DNA of 64,000 nucleotides. Origin: Diaporthe sp. PMI_573. Its lineage: Eukaryota; Ascomycota; Sordariomycetes; Diaporthales; Diaporthaceae. Where the stretch lies: NCBI GenBank assembly GCA_021399435.1, contig JAJTUP010000002.1, positions 124,001-188,000 of the forward strand, read 5' to 3'. This document shows, piece after piece, positions 21,249 to 33,061 of this stretch. The notes below the pieces were generated by a model that worked only from the letters and a program-made list of their open reading frames with translations, was not told where the DNA came from and made no database searches. Position 1 is the first letter of the stretch; every line of letters starts with the position of its first letter. Made by a program: the position numbers and the translations under genes.

Positions 21249-24200
21249 TCATTTCGATGACGACGAAGCGCCCCTCTCGCTCTCAAACTGTCTGAACAGC
21301 CGTAGCTGCAATTTTTGCACCATATCCACCACTTTTCGCGTCTGCGCGGCGTCGCCAACGAAACCGAACTCGCGCTGGACCTCCCTTTCCAGCTCACGCT
21401 GGACTCTTGGTGGAAGGCTCTGGCTCAGATATCTCTCATACTCGGAGGCGCTGCAAAGCCAAGGCTCGGATGTTTCCAGTTGCTTGGAACTTTCGGGCAG
21501 TCGTGTCTCAGTCTGCTCGTCCTCGTAGACTGAATGGCGCATGTTAGTATGGATATTACTGGTTGAGTTTCAAGCCGGATACCACAGAGAAGTGCTCTGG
21601 GCCGGTATGGACTGGGACCAAACTTACAAGGCGAAGGCAAGGCACCAATCTCTTCAGGGAACAATATGAGGTAAACCTCATTCCACCTCTGTTCTTCCGT
21701 GGTATTTGGGGGTACACGTTTCTTGATCCTTAAGGCCTCTTCTTGGGATGGCATCATTGTTCCCTCCGGAAAGGCGTCTGTCTTGGTCTCACACGGGACC
21801 GATGTCCGCTGGTGCGCCAGAAGCTCTGATGCACTCTTGCATTTTTGGAGGCATCGGCTGCAGGTATGTTTGCCTATGGTGTGGCACCGGTACAGATGCT
21901 CTTTCACTCTGTGTACTGTGGGCCAACCTGGCCCGCAGCATGTTCTCTTTTGTCGAAATTTGCCTGGATTGCTTTTGTCTGTTTTGTCCTGAATTAGCCA
22001 TGGCATGCTAGTCATCGGAACCGGTGAGAACCTACAATATGGACAAGCGAATCTCTTCTCGCCTGCTTTTGTGCTGCTTGCAGCAGGCGACTCCTCAGCC
22101 GTCGAAGACCCACTCTCCTGCGGACTGGTGCTGGTCTTGGGCGAGACTCGTCTCTCAAAACCCTCCACATCGTCATGCACCTTCCTCTTGCGTTTGTTCT
22201 CAACAGACGCGCTTGCATGGCCGAAATCGTCATTGTTCCACATGACTGGTGCCGTGTAGTTCCACGTCCCCAGGACATCAGCACAGTTCAAGCTGTTGTA
22301 GGATGCGAGTCCGTTCGCCGGCAGTACCGGGGCCGTGTTCCACTGAAGAGGGTTGAGGTCCAGCGAGAAGTTCCAGGCACTGTTTGATGCTCCACTGACA
22401 TCCTCGGTGGTCGTGAAGTCCAGGGTGAAGTCATCCGGGCTGGTCGATGACAGTGTCGTGACACTGCTGTCAGTGCTCTCCACCTCCCATGGGGAGATGG
22501 CAAGTGGGCTTGGCGCGCAGTACGAATCGTCCTGACGACACTTCTCGTTTAAGGTGTTCATGTGCTCGGCAACCTCGTCACCAGATGCACGGTTGATGAT
22601 GGCGTCTTCAATAATGAACATTCGGTGCGTGATGAAGTTCAAAAAGTCCCGAATAAAGGGAGACGCGTTCTTGTGACGAGAGAGATCGTTGATCCAGGTG
22701 AGGACTGACCCCTTCAGGATGGCACCCACTCCTCCAGTCTGGCTGGGGTCGACGAACGTATCGAAGTATTCATCCGACAGCTTGCCAGAAGCAGTCCTCG
22801 TAGTACGGCGCTTCGCGAATTCCTTGAGACCGGCACGACCTAGAAGGAACCAGGTCACGAACTCAAGATAGGTACAACCCAGACCCCAGACATCCCAAGA
22901 TCGGGAGACGGGCTTGAGCTTTGTATCGTACTCCGGCGGTCTGTAGGTGACCGTCATTTGGCGCAGAGGATCGGGGTGCTTGGAGGCATCGTAGAAGTCA
23001 CCACCTCCGAAATCACCAATGACAAGGTCTCGGTCATCGGCGACACTTGAGGGGCTTTCGCTCCTCGAGCTTCTATCTGAGGGCGTGCTGCTGCCCTTGC
23101 CGGTGGTCGGCGGACCCATGGCAAGTTCTTTGGCCTTTTGGCCCTTTGAGAAGATGAAGATGTTTTCGGGTTTGATATCACCGTGAATACCAATCTTGTT
23201 CATCAATCTCTGTTGGCCGGCAGGGTCGTCGGTGGTTTTCAGCCAGGATTCGGCACCGGCGTGAACGGACTTCAGGGCGTCAGCGATGCTGGCACATTGA
23301 TTCGCCAGCCATCGCATGTCCTCCTTGGCCGGTTGCTGTGGGTTCTCGGTGGACTGCCACAGTCGTCTAAGATCACTCTCGGCCCACGGAAACACCAAAT
23401 GGTAGCTGCCGTTATACTTGTACGTTGCCAACAGGGACAAAAGGTTGGGATGGTCTGCATTGTGCAGGCGCTGCAAGTTGCGAACTTCTCGACGGAAGGC
23501 CTCCTCATCCTTGGACTTTAGCCTTTTGATAGCAAAGTATGGGCTATTAGGGATGGCGGCTTGGAGGTTCTCAAAGTTATGATGGGCGTCGTGGATCTTG
23601 ACCTTCCACACCTCAGAGTTACCACCCTTGTAGTGGTTCTGCTTCTTATTCTCCCAAGACTCGATGTAAGGAAGAATGATCTTCTCTTCGAGGTCGATGT
23701 AGTCATCTTCTTGTTTGGCAGTGTTGGTGAAGACTGGAGAGAAGACGCGCCATTGCGTCTTTTCGAAGGCCTCGATGTCGGCCTGGGACCAGCTGCTGAG
23801 GCAGGGGTCTGTGAAATCCACCAGCGGTAGAGTAAGATGTTCCTTCGCAAGGAAGACAGTAATGCTGTCAACCTTGCCCAAGAGCACGAGAAGCCCAAAG
23901 ACACGGAGTAGCCTGAGATCTTGGCCACTGGCCGTGATGCTCGTGGCCATATTCTGCACGTCTTGGGCTGGCAAATGGGGGAAATGGCTGATCAGCTCAG
24001 CGTGTACTGCTTGCTGTGACAGAACAATTTGGAGGGCATCTTCCGGGATGAAAAGACGCCCGCCATCTCCGCGGACAAGGGCGTTGTTGATCTTGTCCTT
24101 CAGGGGTTGATTTTGTCCGCCTTGCAGGCCCATCGTTGTCCACGACAGGTCCATAGATTCACCGTCCGTCACGACGGTGCCAAGATCAGTTGCCGCAGGC

Positions 24201-24645
24201 ATGAGCTCTTGGGGAAAGCTCAAGTCCAACTGGGAAGGGTTGGCAAAGTCGATGGAGTCGACGCCAGCAGTGGACGGCTGTGTCGCATGACTGACGGCTT
24301 GATCCCGGCTCAGGGACAGAGAGTTGTTGCAAGACTCGAAGGGTCCAAAGAAGAGGCTATCATCATTGAAGTTGAAAGTGTCTAGCGTAGTGTCCTGTGT
24401 GGTGTAGAAGTGGTTCGACAAAGACTGTGAAAGGGATCAGCAAGGTGCAGTCAGTCCATCGATATGGAAGCGAAAGAGTCCAGCAGATCAATACAAGGCC
24501 CTGGACCTACCGAATCGTGCCAGAAGTTATCTAACTCCGTCTCAGCCGACGAGGTCGACGACCATGTCGACTTGGACTCCATCGTGGTGGTCTCGGCTCC
24601 GGTGATCGGGGCCCCGTCGAGATCCGACATCTCAGGAGTAGGCAT
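21249..24645 (-). CDS. Kinase-C2H2 fusion protein
   Basis: Three exons (24645-24511, 24394-21628, 21529-21249) give 1060 residues. The first junction needs the acceptor CACACAG at 24395-24397 to keep frame; the earlier TTTCACAG would shift it. Residues 1 to about 280 are low-complexity with a small helical part. The kinase domain spans about 290-630: glycine-loop-like YKGGNSEVWKVKI, the lysine in YFAIKRLKSKDEEAFRREV, catalytic loop IHGDIKPENIF (HGD instead of HRD), VIGDFGGGDF (DFG), YRPPEYD and SWDVWGLGCTYLEF. After a Ser-rich linker, residues from about 820 hold an atypical zinc-binding region: KRFACPYC, TCCGPGWPTVHRVKEHLYR, CHTIGKHTCSRCLQKC, then LLAHQRTSVPCE. It is followed by TEEQRWNEVYLILFPE, a tail that accompanies this C2H2 module in many fungal signalling proteins. 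Lys, Asp and DFG are kept, so activity is possible. Targets are unknown. Confidence 0.85.
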
Positions 24646-26876
24646 CGCACAGACTGACGGACTGGTATTCCACTGTGCCCCTCGCTCAATGCTGATTGCT
24701 GATTGCCCTTCTCAAAACGTTAAAGGTTTGTACTCATAAGCACGGGCACAATTGAGCATTAACAAGAATGAGCAAGAGCAGGAAATTGTCATAAACATCG
24801 AGCAACCCCAGGCCAAAAGAAGGATGAGCATACACCTTTTCCTATCAATCAAGTAGGAAGGAAGGACTCAGTCATACACGGAGTGCCCGCCCCACCACCA
24901 CATCTACCCGGGCCAGTTAGAACCTTCCAGAGTGGGGCGGCCGCGCGAATGCGCACGCACAAAACGGTCGTCCACTCGTACCGTTTCTTGAGCCGACCGT
25001 TCTATAAATATGTAGGCAACGGTCGTTTACTGCATGCAAAGTGTAAGACGACAGTTTACCGTGATCACTTTCTAGGCAGAGGTAGTCACAATGTCTACTA
25101 TATCATCGTGTTGTTTCAAGATTGAGATTAGCATCTTGAGGCTTAATCCGCAGGTATTGCAATCAGAAAGGCGTATACAAGTCTGCAATAAAGCCCGGCT
25201 CAGGCATAGATCAAACGGAACCACCAACGGAACCCCCTCTCAACCACCACCGTTCCACGCCCTAGCGCTGACACCACCACCGTTCCAGTTCGTGCTCAAT
25301 TGCGCAGAGACGAGACCACCTTCACACCCTCCCTCAGCCATGCGCGAGGCGCGAGGCAGCCAGACCCTGGCAGCAGCAGCAGCAAGCTCGGCAGTTGTTC
25401 CCTTGTGACCCCGGATTTTCGATTCTGACAAGAATTGATATCTTGATTGCGGGTTGGTCTTTGCGTCGCTATCATCCATCATCTTTGTTCCTCACCCAGT
25501 AATCGCGCGTCCGCTCGAGCACCACACTATCAGGGATTATTATGCTAGCGTAACAAGCGAGACCCGACGGTCGCGCACCCGGGCGCCGCTAGACCTGTTC
25601 CGCAGTATGCTAGTATTTCAAGATTTTCCCCGTGGCTTCTTTTCTTTCTTTGTCCTGGTTACACCACGCCAATGTAGTTTGTGATAGTCCGCGACCGCTT
25701 ATTCAGCTTATTCAGCAATAACGACGACACCAGACCACACACGACTTTGGTTGGCGAAGCCGTGTGGGTCAAAGACCTCGGTAGATAGAATTCACACCAT
25801 ATCCACATCCATCCTAACCAAACTCAGATATCCATAATCACTCACTGTCAAGTCTCGCAACATCGTTTTTGTCATCTTCATGTGCGGTGGTGAAGACAAC
25901 ACAGACAGTAGTGGTGCAAGCGAAACAAGTTCTCGTTCAGGATAAAAACCGTCCTCGGGCTGGGCAATGCCAACCAAGGCGTCCTAATCTCCTCACAATC
26001 TGCAACAGCCCACTCTCTCTCTACACCTTCCTTCCACCTGGCCAGGATAGGTAGGGGACGGGGGCTTGTTCAACATCCATCACCCATTCTCCTAGCCCAC
26101 ATTCTCGTTCCCACCAGTTAAACTTCCCACACTCAAATAAGAAGCATAAGCACCCATCAATCAAACCTAAACCGCAACAAACCCGGGAATGACCGTTTTG
26201 CGTTTCTCTCCGCTACACAGGCTCGACGAGCTACAGTCGAGCTTCTGTGTCCTGCTGCCCCACGAGGAATGTCTGCCCCTTCCCCTGTTTTCTCTTCCCA
26301 TCAGCTAAGAAAATGGTTCAATGGAAGGCCTCCTGCACTCTCTTCTTCCTCTTCTTCTCTTTCTGCTTCGTCATTGGCGAGCTCAGAGGAGGATGGGCGC
26401 AAAAGAAATGCCCTTCCCCACTTCACTCCCTGGGGGTATCAAAGTGTTATTTGTATTTTTCCGGAAATTCGTCCTTGCCCGTCGCCCGATATTCTCGAGC
26501 TTTTGTCGTAGGATTATACGTCCACGGTCAACATTGTCGTAACTCGGGTTTGGTAACCTAGTCTTGGAACGCCGACCAGTTGCAAGCACTACCGACGCGA
26601 GTCATAGGGTGAGCGCATTCGGACTGTGAATATGTTGTAAAGGAAAGCCGTTTCTTGGTAGAGACGTGAAAGTCATACAAGTGCGTTGAAATTCGTTGCT
26701 GCTCGGGGTCATGGGGTGCAATGGGGATTTGTCGACAGAAGTAGGTGTAAAGACCGAAAACGCCATGTAAAAAGCAAGTCGTCAGGGCACCAGAAGGTAA
26801 AGCCCAGATCCGAAGCCGGAAAGAAAGGCGAAAAAAAACAAGTCATGTATCCAATTCATGTTCTCAAAACACTCGT
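24646..26876. other. 2.2 kb without an accepted gene
   Basis: It contains the promoter and leader of the kinase-C2H2 gene and the 3' flank of the CCHC gene. A 13-base sequence (caccaccgttcca) occurs twice close together near 25246-25290. Overlapping frames at 26247-26561 are all hydrophobic or Ser-rich by composition and have no domain. Nothing else was recognised. Confidence 0.4.
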
Positions 26877-27614
26877 TCAAGCTGCCGGAGCGATAGGGGC
26901 GATAGGGGCAGGGACAGGAGCCGGGATCCCGCCAGCAGCCAAATCCACCTCCGTGTTGTTAACCTCCCCGCTGGTCTGCTTGTTGGGGCAGTCCCTCGAG
27001 ATGTGGCCGGCCTCGCCGCACTGGTAGCATGTCTTGCCAGCGGTGCTGAGAGGACCTCCGTTGGGGGCAGGGCAGTCCCGGGAGATGTGACCAAGCTTGC
27101 CACAAGCGTAGCACTTCATCGCCTGCGCCTGACAGTCACGAGCGAAGTGGTTCGGACCACCGCACTTGTAGCATGTGGCAGGGCGGGGACCTCCACCATA
27201 GCCGCCACGGCCGTAACCACCAAAACCACCACGGCCGACGGGACCTCCACGACCCATGCCAACGCCAGCGGGGTTGGGGCAAGCACGCTGTCGAAGAGTG
27301 TTAGACAATGTAACGTTGAAGATGTGAATGGAAGGTAATGTACTCACAGCCAGGTGGCCAGGCTGCCCACAGTTGTAGCACCGACCCGCACCCGCACCGC
27401 TCAGCCTCAGGGTTGGGCAGTCGGCCTGAACGTGACCCAGTCCTTGACAGTGGTAGCACTGCTTGGCCTCAGTCGTCCGAGGAAGAGGGCACTGGTTCGA
27501 CTCGTGTCCTGGCTGCTTGCAGTTGTAGCAAAGGCGTTCAGCCGACGAGCAAACTTCGGCATAGTGACCAACGTTGCCACATTTGTAGCAGGCACGGCGA
27601 GAGAGGGACGACAT
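26877..27614 (-). CDS. CCHC zinc-knuckle nucleic-acid-binding protein (CNBP/Byr3/Gis2 type)
   Basis: Exons 27614-27348 and 27287-26877, separated by a 60-base intron (GTGAGT to CGACAG), encode 225 residues. Seven CX2CX4HX4C knuckles can be read: CYKCGNVGHYAEVC, CYNCKQPGHESNQC, CYHCQGLGHVQADC, CYNCGQPGHLARAC (completed across the intron), CYKCGGPNHFARDC, CYACGKLGHISRDC and CYQCGEAGHISRDC. A Gly/Arg-rich RGG-like linker lies between knuckles 4 and 5. This is the architecture of the conserved family containing human CNBP, fission yeast Byr3 and budding yeast Gis2, which bind single-stranded DNA and RNA and influence translation. The C-terminus is a short Pro/Ala tail. Start chosen as the ATG just before SSLSRRACYKCG. 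An upstream TTGACAG suggests a possible 5'UTR intron. Confidence 0.95.
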   Translation of the reverse strand: MSSLSRRACYKCGNVGHYAEVCSSAERLCYNCKQPGHESNQCPLPRTTEAKQCYHCQGLGHVQADCPTLRLSGAGAGRCYNCGQPGHLAVSTLPSIHIFNVTLSNTLRQRACPNPAGVGMGRGGPVGRGGFGGYGRGGYGGGPRPATCYKCGGPNHFARDCQAQAMKCYACGKLGHISRDCPAPNGGPLSTAGKTCYQCGEAGHISRDCPNKQTSGEVNNTEVDLAAGGIPAPVPAPIAPIAPAA

Positions 27615-30600
27615 CTTGAGGTTCTCGGTCTGTCAAGGAATGTGTGGTCAGCGTCACATTGCATCACATGTGTAATAAAGCTTGAAATTTCAATCCTCGG
27701 TAATGAGCATCCGACGCGCCGAGAATGAGATCATCCAGAATAGTTGATGCGCCGCGGTTGGCGCCATCCAGCGAGCCAGAAATGGTGGTCGTCACATCCA
27801 CGAAAGCGCTCAGGGAGCGATTGAGAGGATGCAAGGGCATCTCGAACGGGCCATACCCGAGCTGCATGGCTGAGAACCGGGTGATATGCACGAGGTAGGG
27901 CCGGTGGCTGACGTTGTATCTGCCAGCTTGCGAGATGTCGAGGACCCTGCAGCATGCATGCCGCTTGTGTAACGCGCAGGCGGGGCGCTGTGTTCGCTTT
28001 TGTTGTAGCAACATGCGCCATCGCCTGTTGATCTTGCATGCACGGTATCCGGGACTTGTCGATGCACGAGCGCCGACGGTCGACCACAATCCAAAGCCAG
28101 GCAGAGGCGCGAGTGTGACGGTTTTGGCAAGAGGTCGAATGAAAAGGGATTTTCGCAACATTCTCGACAGATTTTAGACCCTAAGTCCAACCGTTCATTG
28201 TAAGGGCGGTGACGGCGCAAGTCATAGTAACTGCCCACCATGTGACGAAGCTAGGAGCCCGTCCGCCGCCGGTTCTCGACGCCGTCCTCCTCAGTGCTGT
28301 GTCTCAGCGGCGTTTGTGCCGTGTCATTGATTGTGCAACCTGGATGCCATATCGCCGTCGTCGAATAGAAAGAATGCTGGTGATAATGCGCGGTTTTTGG
28401 CAACATCATCTTGGCGGGGTCCTCGGTAGATTCGGAAGCTGGCGCAAACGACGTGATGTGGGGATCCGCGCCGGAGGTCACCAGCGGCGATATGGATAGA
28501 GAAGGCCGTGTGTCGCCAGACGGAGTCGCGGATGAGTGCTCATATTCGACAGACGGGCAGAGAGGGTTCGAGGTCGAGGTCGAGGTCGAGGTACATCCGG
28601 ACAAGCGGAACAAAGCAGGGCAGTAAGACGAATAAGAAGCTTGAGTGTACTCACAAGATGGCAATGGGGGTGAGAAAAAAAACTCTTTCGTTCCGAACAC
28701 ACCAGCTGGGTACCGGCCTTCTTCGTCACGATGTTTCAACCTTGAATCCTTTCCAACAGCGACGACCACTTCCAGCTCTCCAACTCGCACCAAAAAAGAC
28801 TTCCTTCGGAACGGGGGTTGTGAGAGAGACGGTTCTTTTTGATGAAGGACGGGGAGGAGGGGAGGAGGGAGGCCGGAAGGACAAGGGAAGGTGCGACATG
28901 ATGGATACCTATACGCAGAACAATGGGTCCCTGTGGGCTAGGACCTGTCGACCAAGACTGCCCAGGCAAGACCGACCTGGACTCCTGGGAGCCGTGGGAG
29001 CCAGCACGGTGGGCCCGCGAGGCCAAGCGGCTGCACCACTGAAGTGTGCCCGCTGCCCCGGCTGCTTGCCCAGATGGGGGGTAGACTTCTGCAGTTGTAT
29101 TGACTTGGCCTAGCGTATTAAGGAGTGTGGTTGGCTGGGTCGCTGTGCCTTGCACCTGCTTACCTTTCCAAGGTTCCTGGCCTGCCATTTTGCCTCCTGG
29201 TCTCCCCTGCCCCCGTCCTTGCAGCGGCACTACACTATATTAGAGCGAGGTTGTGGAGATGCAGAGGGAGGTTGCACCGACCAGCCTGCGGCTGAGAAGA
29301 AGCTGACGTCGGCAGTGTACTTCAGTGCACCCGGAACCACCGCGCATGCAAGGGGCGCAAAAATACCACAGTACCCTTTGCCCCTTCAGATGGCCATCAT
29401 CTATCTGAGATCGTGGACCAGAAAATGGTTCACGTCTAGCGTCATGTTGGTGCTGTCCGTATAAAGTACAGGCAGTTCAATCTCCACCCAGAAGTCCCGA
29501 TATTGCATCCGAAGTCTGTCCTTCCGTCGGAACGAGAAGGCGGCCCGGAATTACTATGGTTGATATTGGAAAGGCGCTTCTAGGCGCGCACCCCGGGAAT
29601 GAGGCTGGATTCCTACCCAAACTAACCAACTAACCCAAGGGATAGATGGATTCCTGGCATTGTGCTGTTGGCTGCCCGGCGGCAGGATCCAAAGTCAAAT
29701 GCCATGCAGCTCACGAATCGAGGGCAGCCGCTCGAGCGCCAGCGTCTCCTCCATCCCCAGCTTTGTTTCATTGGGCATCTTTGCGCACGGCGCCGTCGCA
29801 CTTCTCCCCGGACATGCACGACCATATATCTAGGCGGCATAACACCAGGTCAGGTCTAGCCCCTGACATTATGTATCTGGCTATAGTATAGAGGCTACGG
29901 ACACCGCGACAGGTCCGGCGTGATCGTTAGTGCTTCTGTAATCCCCAGGACCGCACATTCTAGCGCTCCCCGTGGCGCTGGCGCCCAGAGAAGCGCGTTC
30001 TAGTGTGACAAGACATCACCAACATCGCCGGCGACCCTCCCTTGCGACCGCCGCTCTTGTTCATACGCCTATACGCGTATTCCACCCAAACTGCCCAAGG
30101 GCAGGGCGCCCAGCCCGAACCGAGGAGAGCTCGCTCTCGGCAGCACTAGGAGCTCAGGGTCTAGATCCTAAGGTCAAGGACTCCATAGCGCCTGGCCCTG
30201 TAGCTTTCCCACGCCCTGACTCGAGCTGCAGGATCGTCACTGCAGGATCACCAGTGCGCGTCGACGCGGCCCCCAAGGACAGGCCTCAAGAGCATCAATG
30301 CTCCCCAAAGCTGGGGGTGTGCTCTTATCCAGCCATTTGCAAGGATCGCACGTGCCTGGTTTGCTTGTTGGCACTCGGATCTTGCCTTGCCTCGCCAATA
30401 TAGGCTGGGGGACTCGAGTGTCTTGTTGTAGACGTAGAAGCGACTGTGAAAATCGCGGTTGCGCTCCCTCAAAACAAAGAGGTCGTTGGCCTAGGTCACG
30501 GGCCGCGATAGACCGACCAATGCCTCCCGTTGCGGGTAGTCCGCCTCGCGCGAGGCTGGCGCGGCGTCAGCCCGAGGCTCAAACGTTTGCGCCGGAGCCT

Positions 30601-31270
30601 GACCCAACACTTACGAAGTGCGCGATGCGTTATGTACGAAATCCAAGTTGGCCGTTGACTACTGAGCACGACCTCGGTTGTGGAGAGTCGCCAATCAGGT
30701 ATTTCGGTGTAGCCTCGGTGACCAGATCTATGGGTGGGATGCGGCAGGTGAGACGACATCTTCACCGGGTTAGAGCTGCAATCAGTGATAGATTGAGCAT
30801 GATCCAGCCGTAAAGGGCCATGTACATATTGTTCACTCAGGGCACGAACAAATATCATCTTTCCGAGACGCACTATTGGTGTCCCGTTGTCTTATATTAG
30901 CTCCCTTCCCATATGATTCGATTGAGCTCTTCTTTCCAACCACCACGCCTCCTCCACCGTCCAACCCCAATGGCAATGAATGTGTGTATGATGCCACGCC
31001 GCCACCTTCCGAAAAACAGATCAACCCAACCAGCGAACAATGTATCCGTTTCGCTCCAAACACCGATGCTAGAAATAAATGTAGGACAAAGGCCGCCCAA
31101 GAGTGAGTATCCAACACAACAACGACGACGCTCTCCCAAGTATTCGGGCCGCAACGCAATTTACTATCGTACTAGTACATACATATATGCAGCAGCAGCA
31201 TGATCTAAACGCACCATGCCGGGTCGGCCGGCTAACCCGCCCTGATGATCAGGGGGGCCGGGGGGAAAAA
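27615..31270. other. 3.65 kb without an accepted gene
   Basis: This is the longest gap in the otherwise gene-rich middle of the window. It includes the promoter of the CCHC gene and the 3' flank of the two-pass membrane protein gene. Many ORFs of 60-200 codons occur on both strands but overlap each other, begin at non-ATG codons or have random composition. The most tempting is a 165-codon ATG ORF at 27664-28161 (minus), discussed under rejected items. No tRNA was found. Long leaders or non-coding transcripts are possible but not visible from sequence. Confidence 0.4.
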
Positions 31271-33061
31271 TCAGAAGCTCGGCGCGGGGGCCAACCTCCC
31301 CGCCTCGGAAGGGTGCAGCGGCATCGCGACCTCAGCCGTGGGCGCGATGGACCGCGGCTGGGCCTCGATGACGTACGCGACGCCGTCCTCAGACGCGTAG
31401 GACGGGGGCCGGCGCTGGCCGCGGGGCCGCGACGACGACCCTTCGTCGCCAGAGGTGCTTGCGTCGTCCGAGTCGTCGCTGCTGCTGCTGCCGCCGCCGC
31501 CGGCCGCGCGCGACATCTCGTGCTGCTCCTCGGGGACGGCCGGCACCTCGGTGTTCCTCTCCCAGTAGATGCGGTTGGGGTCGACGCGCTAGTTATGTCA
31601 CGGGTTAGTTAACACGCACATATAGATATTACGGCAATGATCGTCTTGGTACTCACCACGCTCTCCCTCCAGAGCCCGTAGGCAGGCGGGTTCATCTTGG
31701 TCGCCTCGCTCTCGATGCCCGCGGCCTCCTCGTCGCGCGCGAGGACGACTCGGATCGGCTGCCGCGGGATCGCGTACCCGGCGGGCCCGTACATCCCCCG
31801 CAGTGCGTTCCGGCGCGCCTCGTCCGACGAGCGCTTAGGCCGCAGGATGAGCAAGCACAGGCGGATAAGGCCCTGGCAGAAGAATATGGTGGCGAAGAGG
31901 ATGATGAGTATGAGAAGGACCGTGAACTCGCTGTTGTTGATGTTCTTGGTGAGGGCCAGGGCCAGATCTGGAGGACATGGTCAGCTTCGTGGAGTCCTGG
32001 GTGCCTGTGCGCAGGCATTGTGTTGGCAAATACTCACAGACTGCGAGCAAGGACACCAAGAACGTGCCCGAAATAAAACACTGCAATATCTGCGACCGAA
32101 CCTTCCGGCTCTTGATCCAGGGGAAACAGAAAAGGAAGTGTTTTGGGTGAGGCCTGTCGCTGTCACCATCACCGTCCTCGACATCCCTAATCCGCCGTCT
32201 CCTCCGACGGCTCCCACTGCCGTCAGAACTCCCACCTTGGGAGCTACCAGGGACCTCTAGGCGATCCCGGTGCCGTCGGTGCCGATGTCTTCGGCTTCGG
32301 TCACTTCCGCTGCGGTCTCTCCGACGCCTGCGTCTCCCGTCATCCGCCAAGTCAGCGAGGCTTGACTCTGCTGGGTCTGGGCCGTGGAACCCGTCACCGC
32401 CCCGTGGCCGATCGATCTCGCCAAAAAGCCGGCCCGAACTGTCGCTTCCGACTCGGCTATCGGGGCCAGTGGGTCGCGCGACCGGTGCGGGCTCCGTGAC
32501 CGTGAGGGTCGGCACAGACAGCCCGGTAGGCCTGCATGGCTCGTCTGGAGACGGCCGCAAAGCAGGGTGGATCTCGTGTAGGGGCGGTCTCGATGTCGGT
32601 GGGCCGTTGGATCCCTGGGTCCATGTCCTCTGCAGCATTGGGAGATGCAGTCTCGTGCTCGGTAGATCCACAATGATGCTGTATCGGGAGGGCAGCGTCG
32701 AGTCCCTCGGCCCAGGCTGTCTCTCCAGGTCCTCGTCGTCTTCCTCCTCGGGATAATGGCTGCTGCTCGGCCTCGGAACTGGGTGGGTATTCGAGCGCGA
32801 GGCACGGGTAGTGCGCGCGCCTGGCCATTCTGTCCCATTGGCGCTCGTTGCCTGGGTGCTGCTGGAAAATCTAAACCTCGAGGGCACGCTTGGCCGTCTT
32901 ATACCTAGTCGTGAGAAACCACCCTGCTGCCGTTCGGTCATCTCGGGATCGGGCGAGTCGGAGGGACCGCCTCGAGGTGAGAGGGGCTGGTTCTCGATGT
33001 CGTCGAGTGAAGACCGGCCACTGGCCGGGTCGTTCCGGCGCAGAATGACGCGGCTGAACAT
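31271..33061 (-). CDS. Two-pass membrane protein with long disordered tails, unknown function
   Basis: Three exons (33061-32038, 31967-31657, 31588-31271) give 550 residues. Introns run from GTGAGT to CTCCAG and from GTGAGT to AACTAG, the latter with a CTAAC branch site. Residues 1 to about 310 are disordered, with Ser/Pro/Arg-rich and acidic clusters (YPEEEDDEDLE) and a strongly basic run of Arg/His before the membrane part. The membrane part has KVRSQILQCFISGTFLVSLL and, after a short loop, FTVLLILIILFATIFFCQGL, then LIRLCLLILRPKRSSDEARR. A conserved-looking segment follows (MYGPAGYAIPRQPIRVVLARD, NPPAYGLWRESVRVDPNRI). The last 100 residues are again Ser/Pro-rich. This layout is common in uncharacterised Pezizomycotina membrane proteins. 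No function is assigned. Both ends probably face the cytosol. Confidence 0.8.

Noticed and set aside
27664..28161. 165-codon ATG ORF with a mitochondrial-presequence-like start
   Set aside because: It lies within 50 bases of the CCHC gene start, probably in its promoter or leader. After the first 25 residues the composition is random and no domain is seen.
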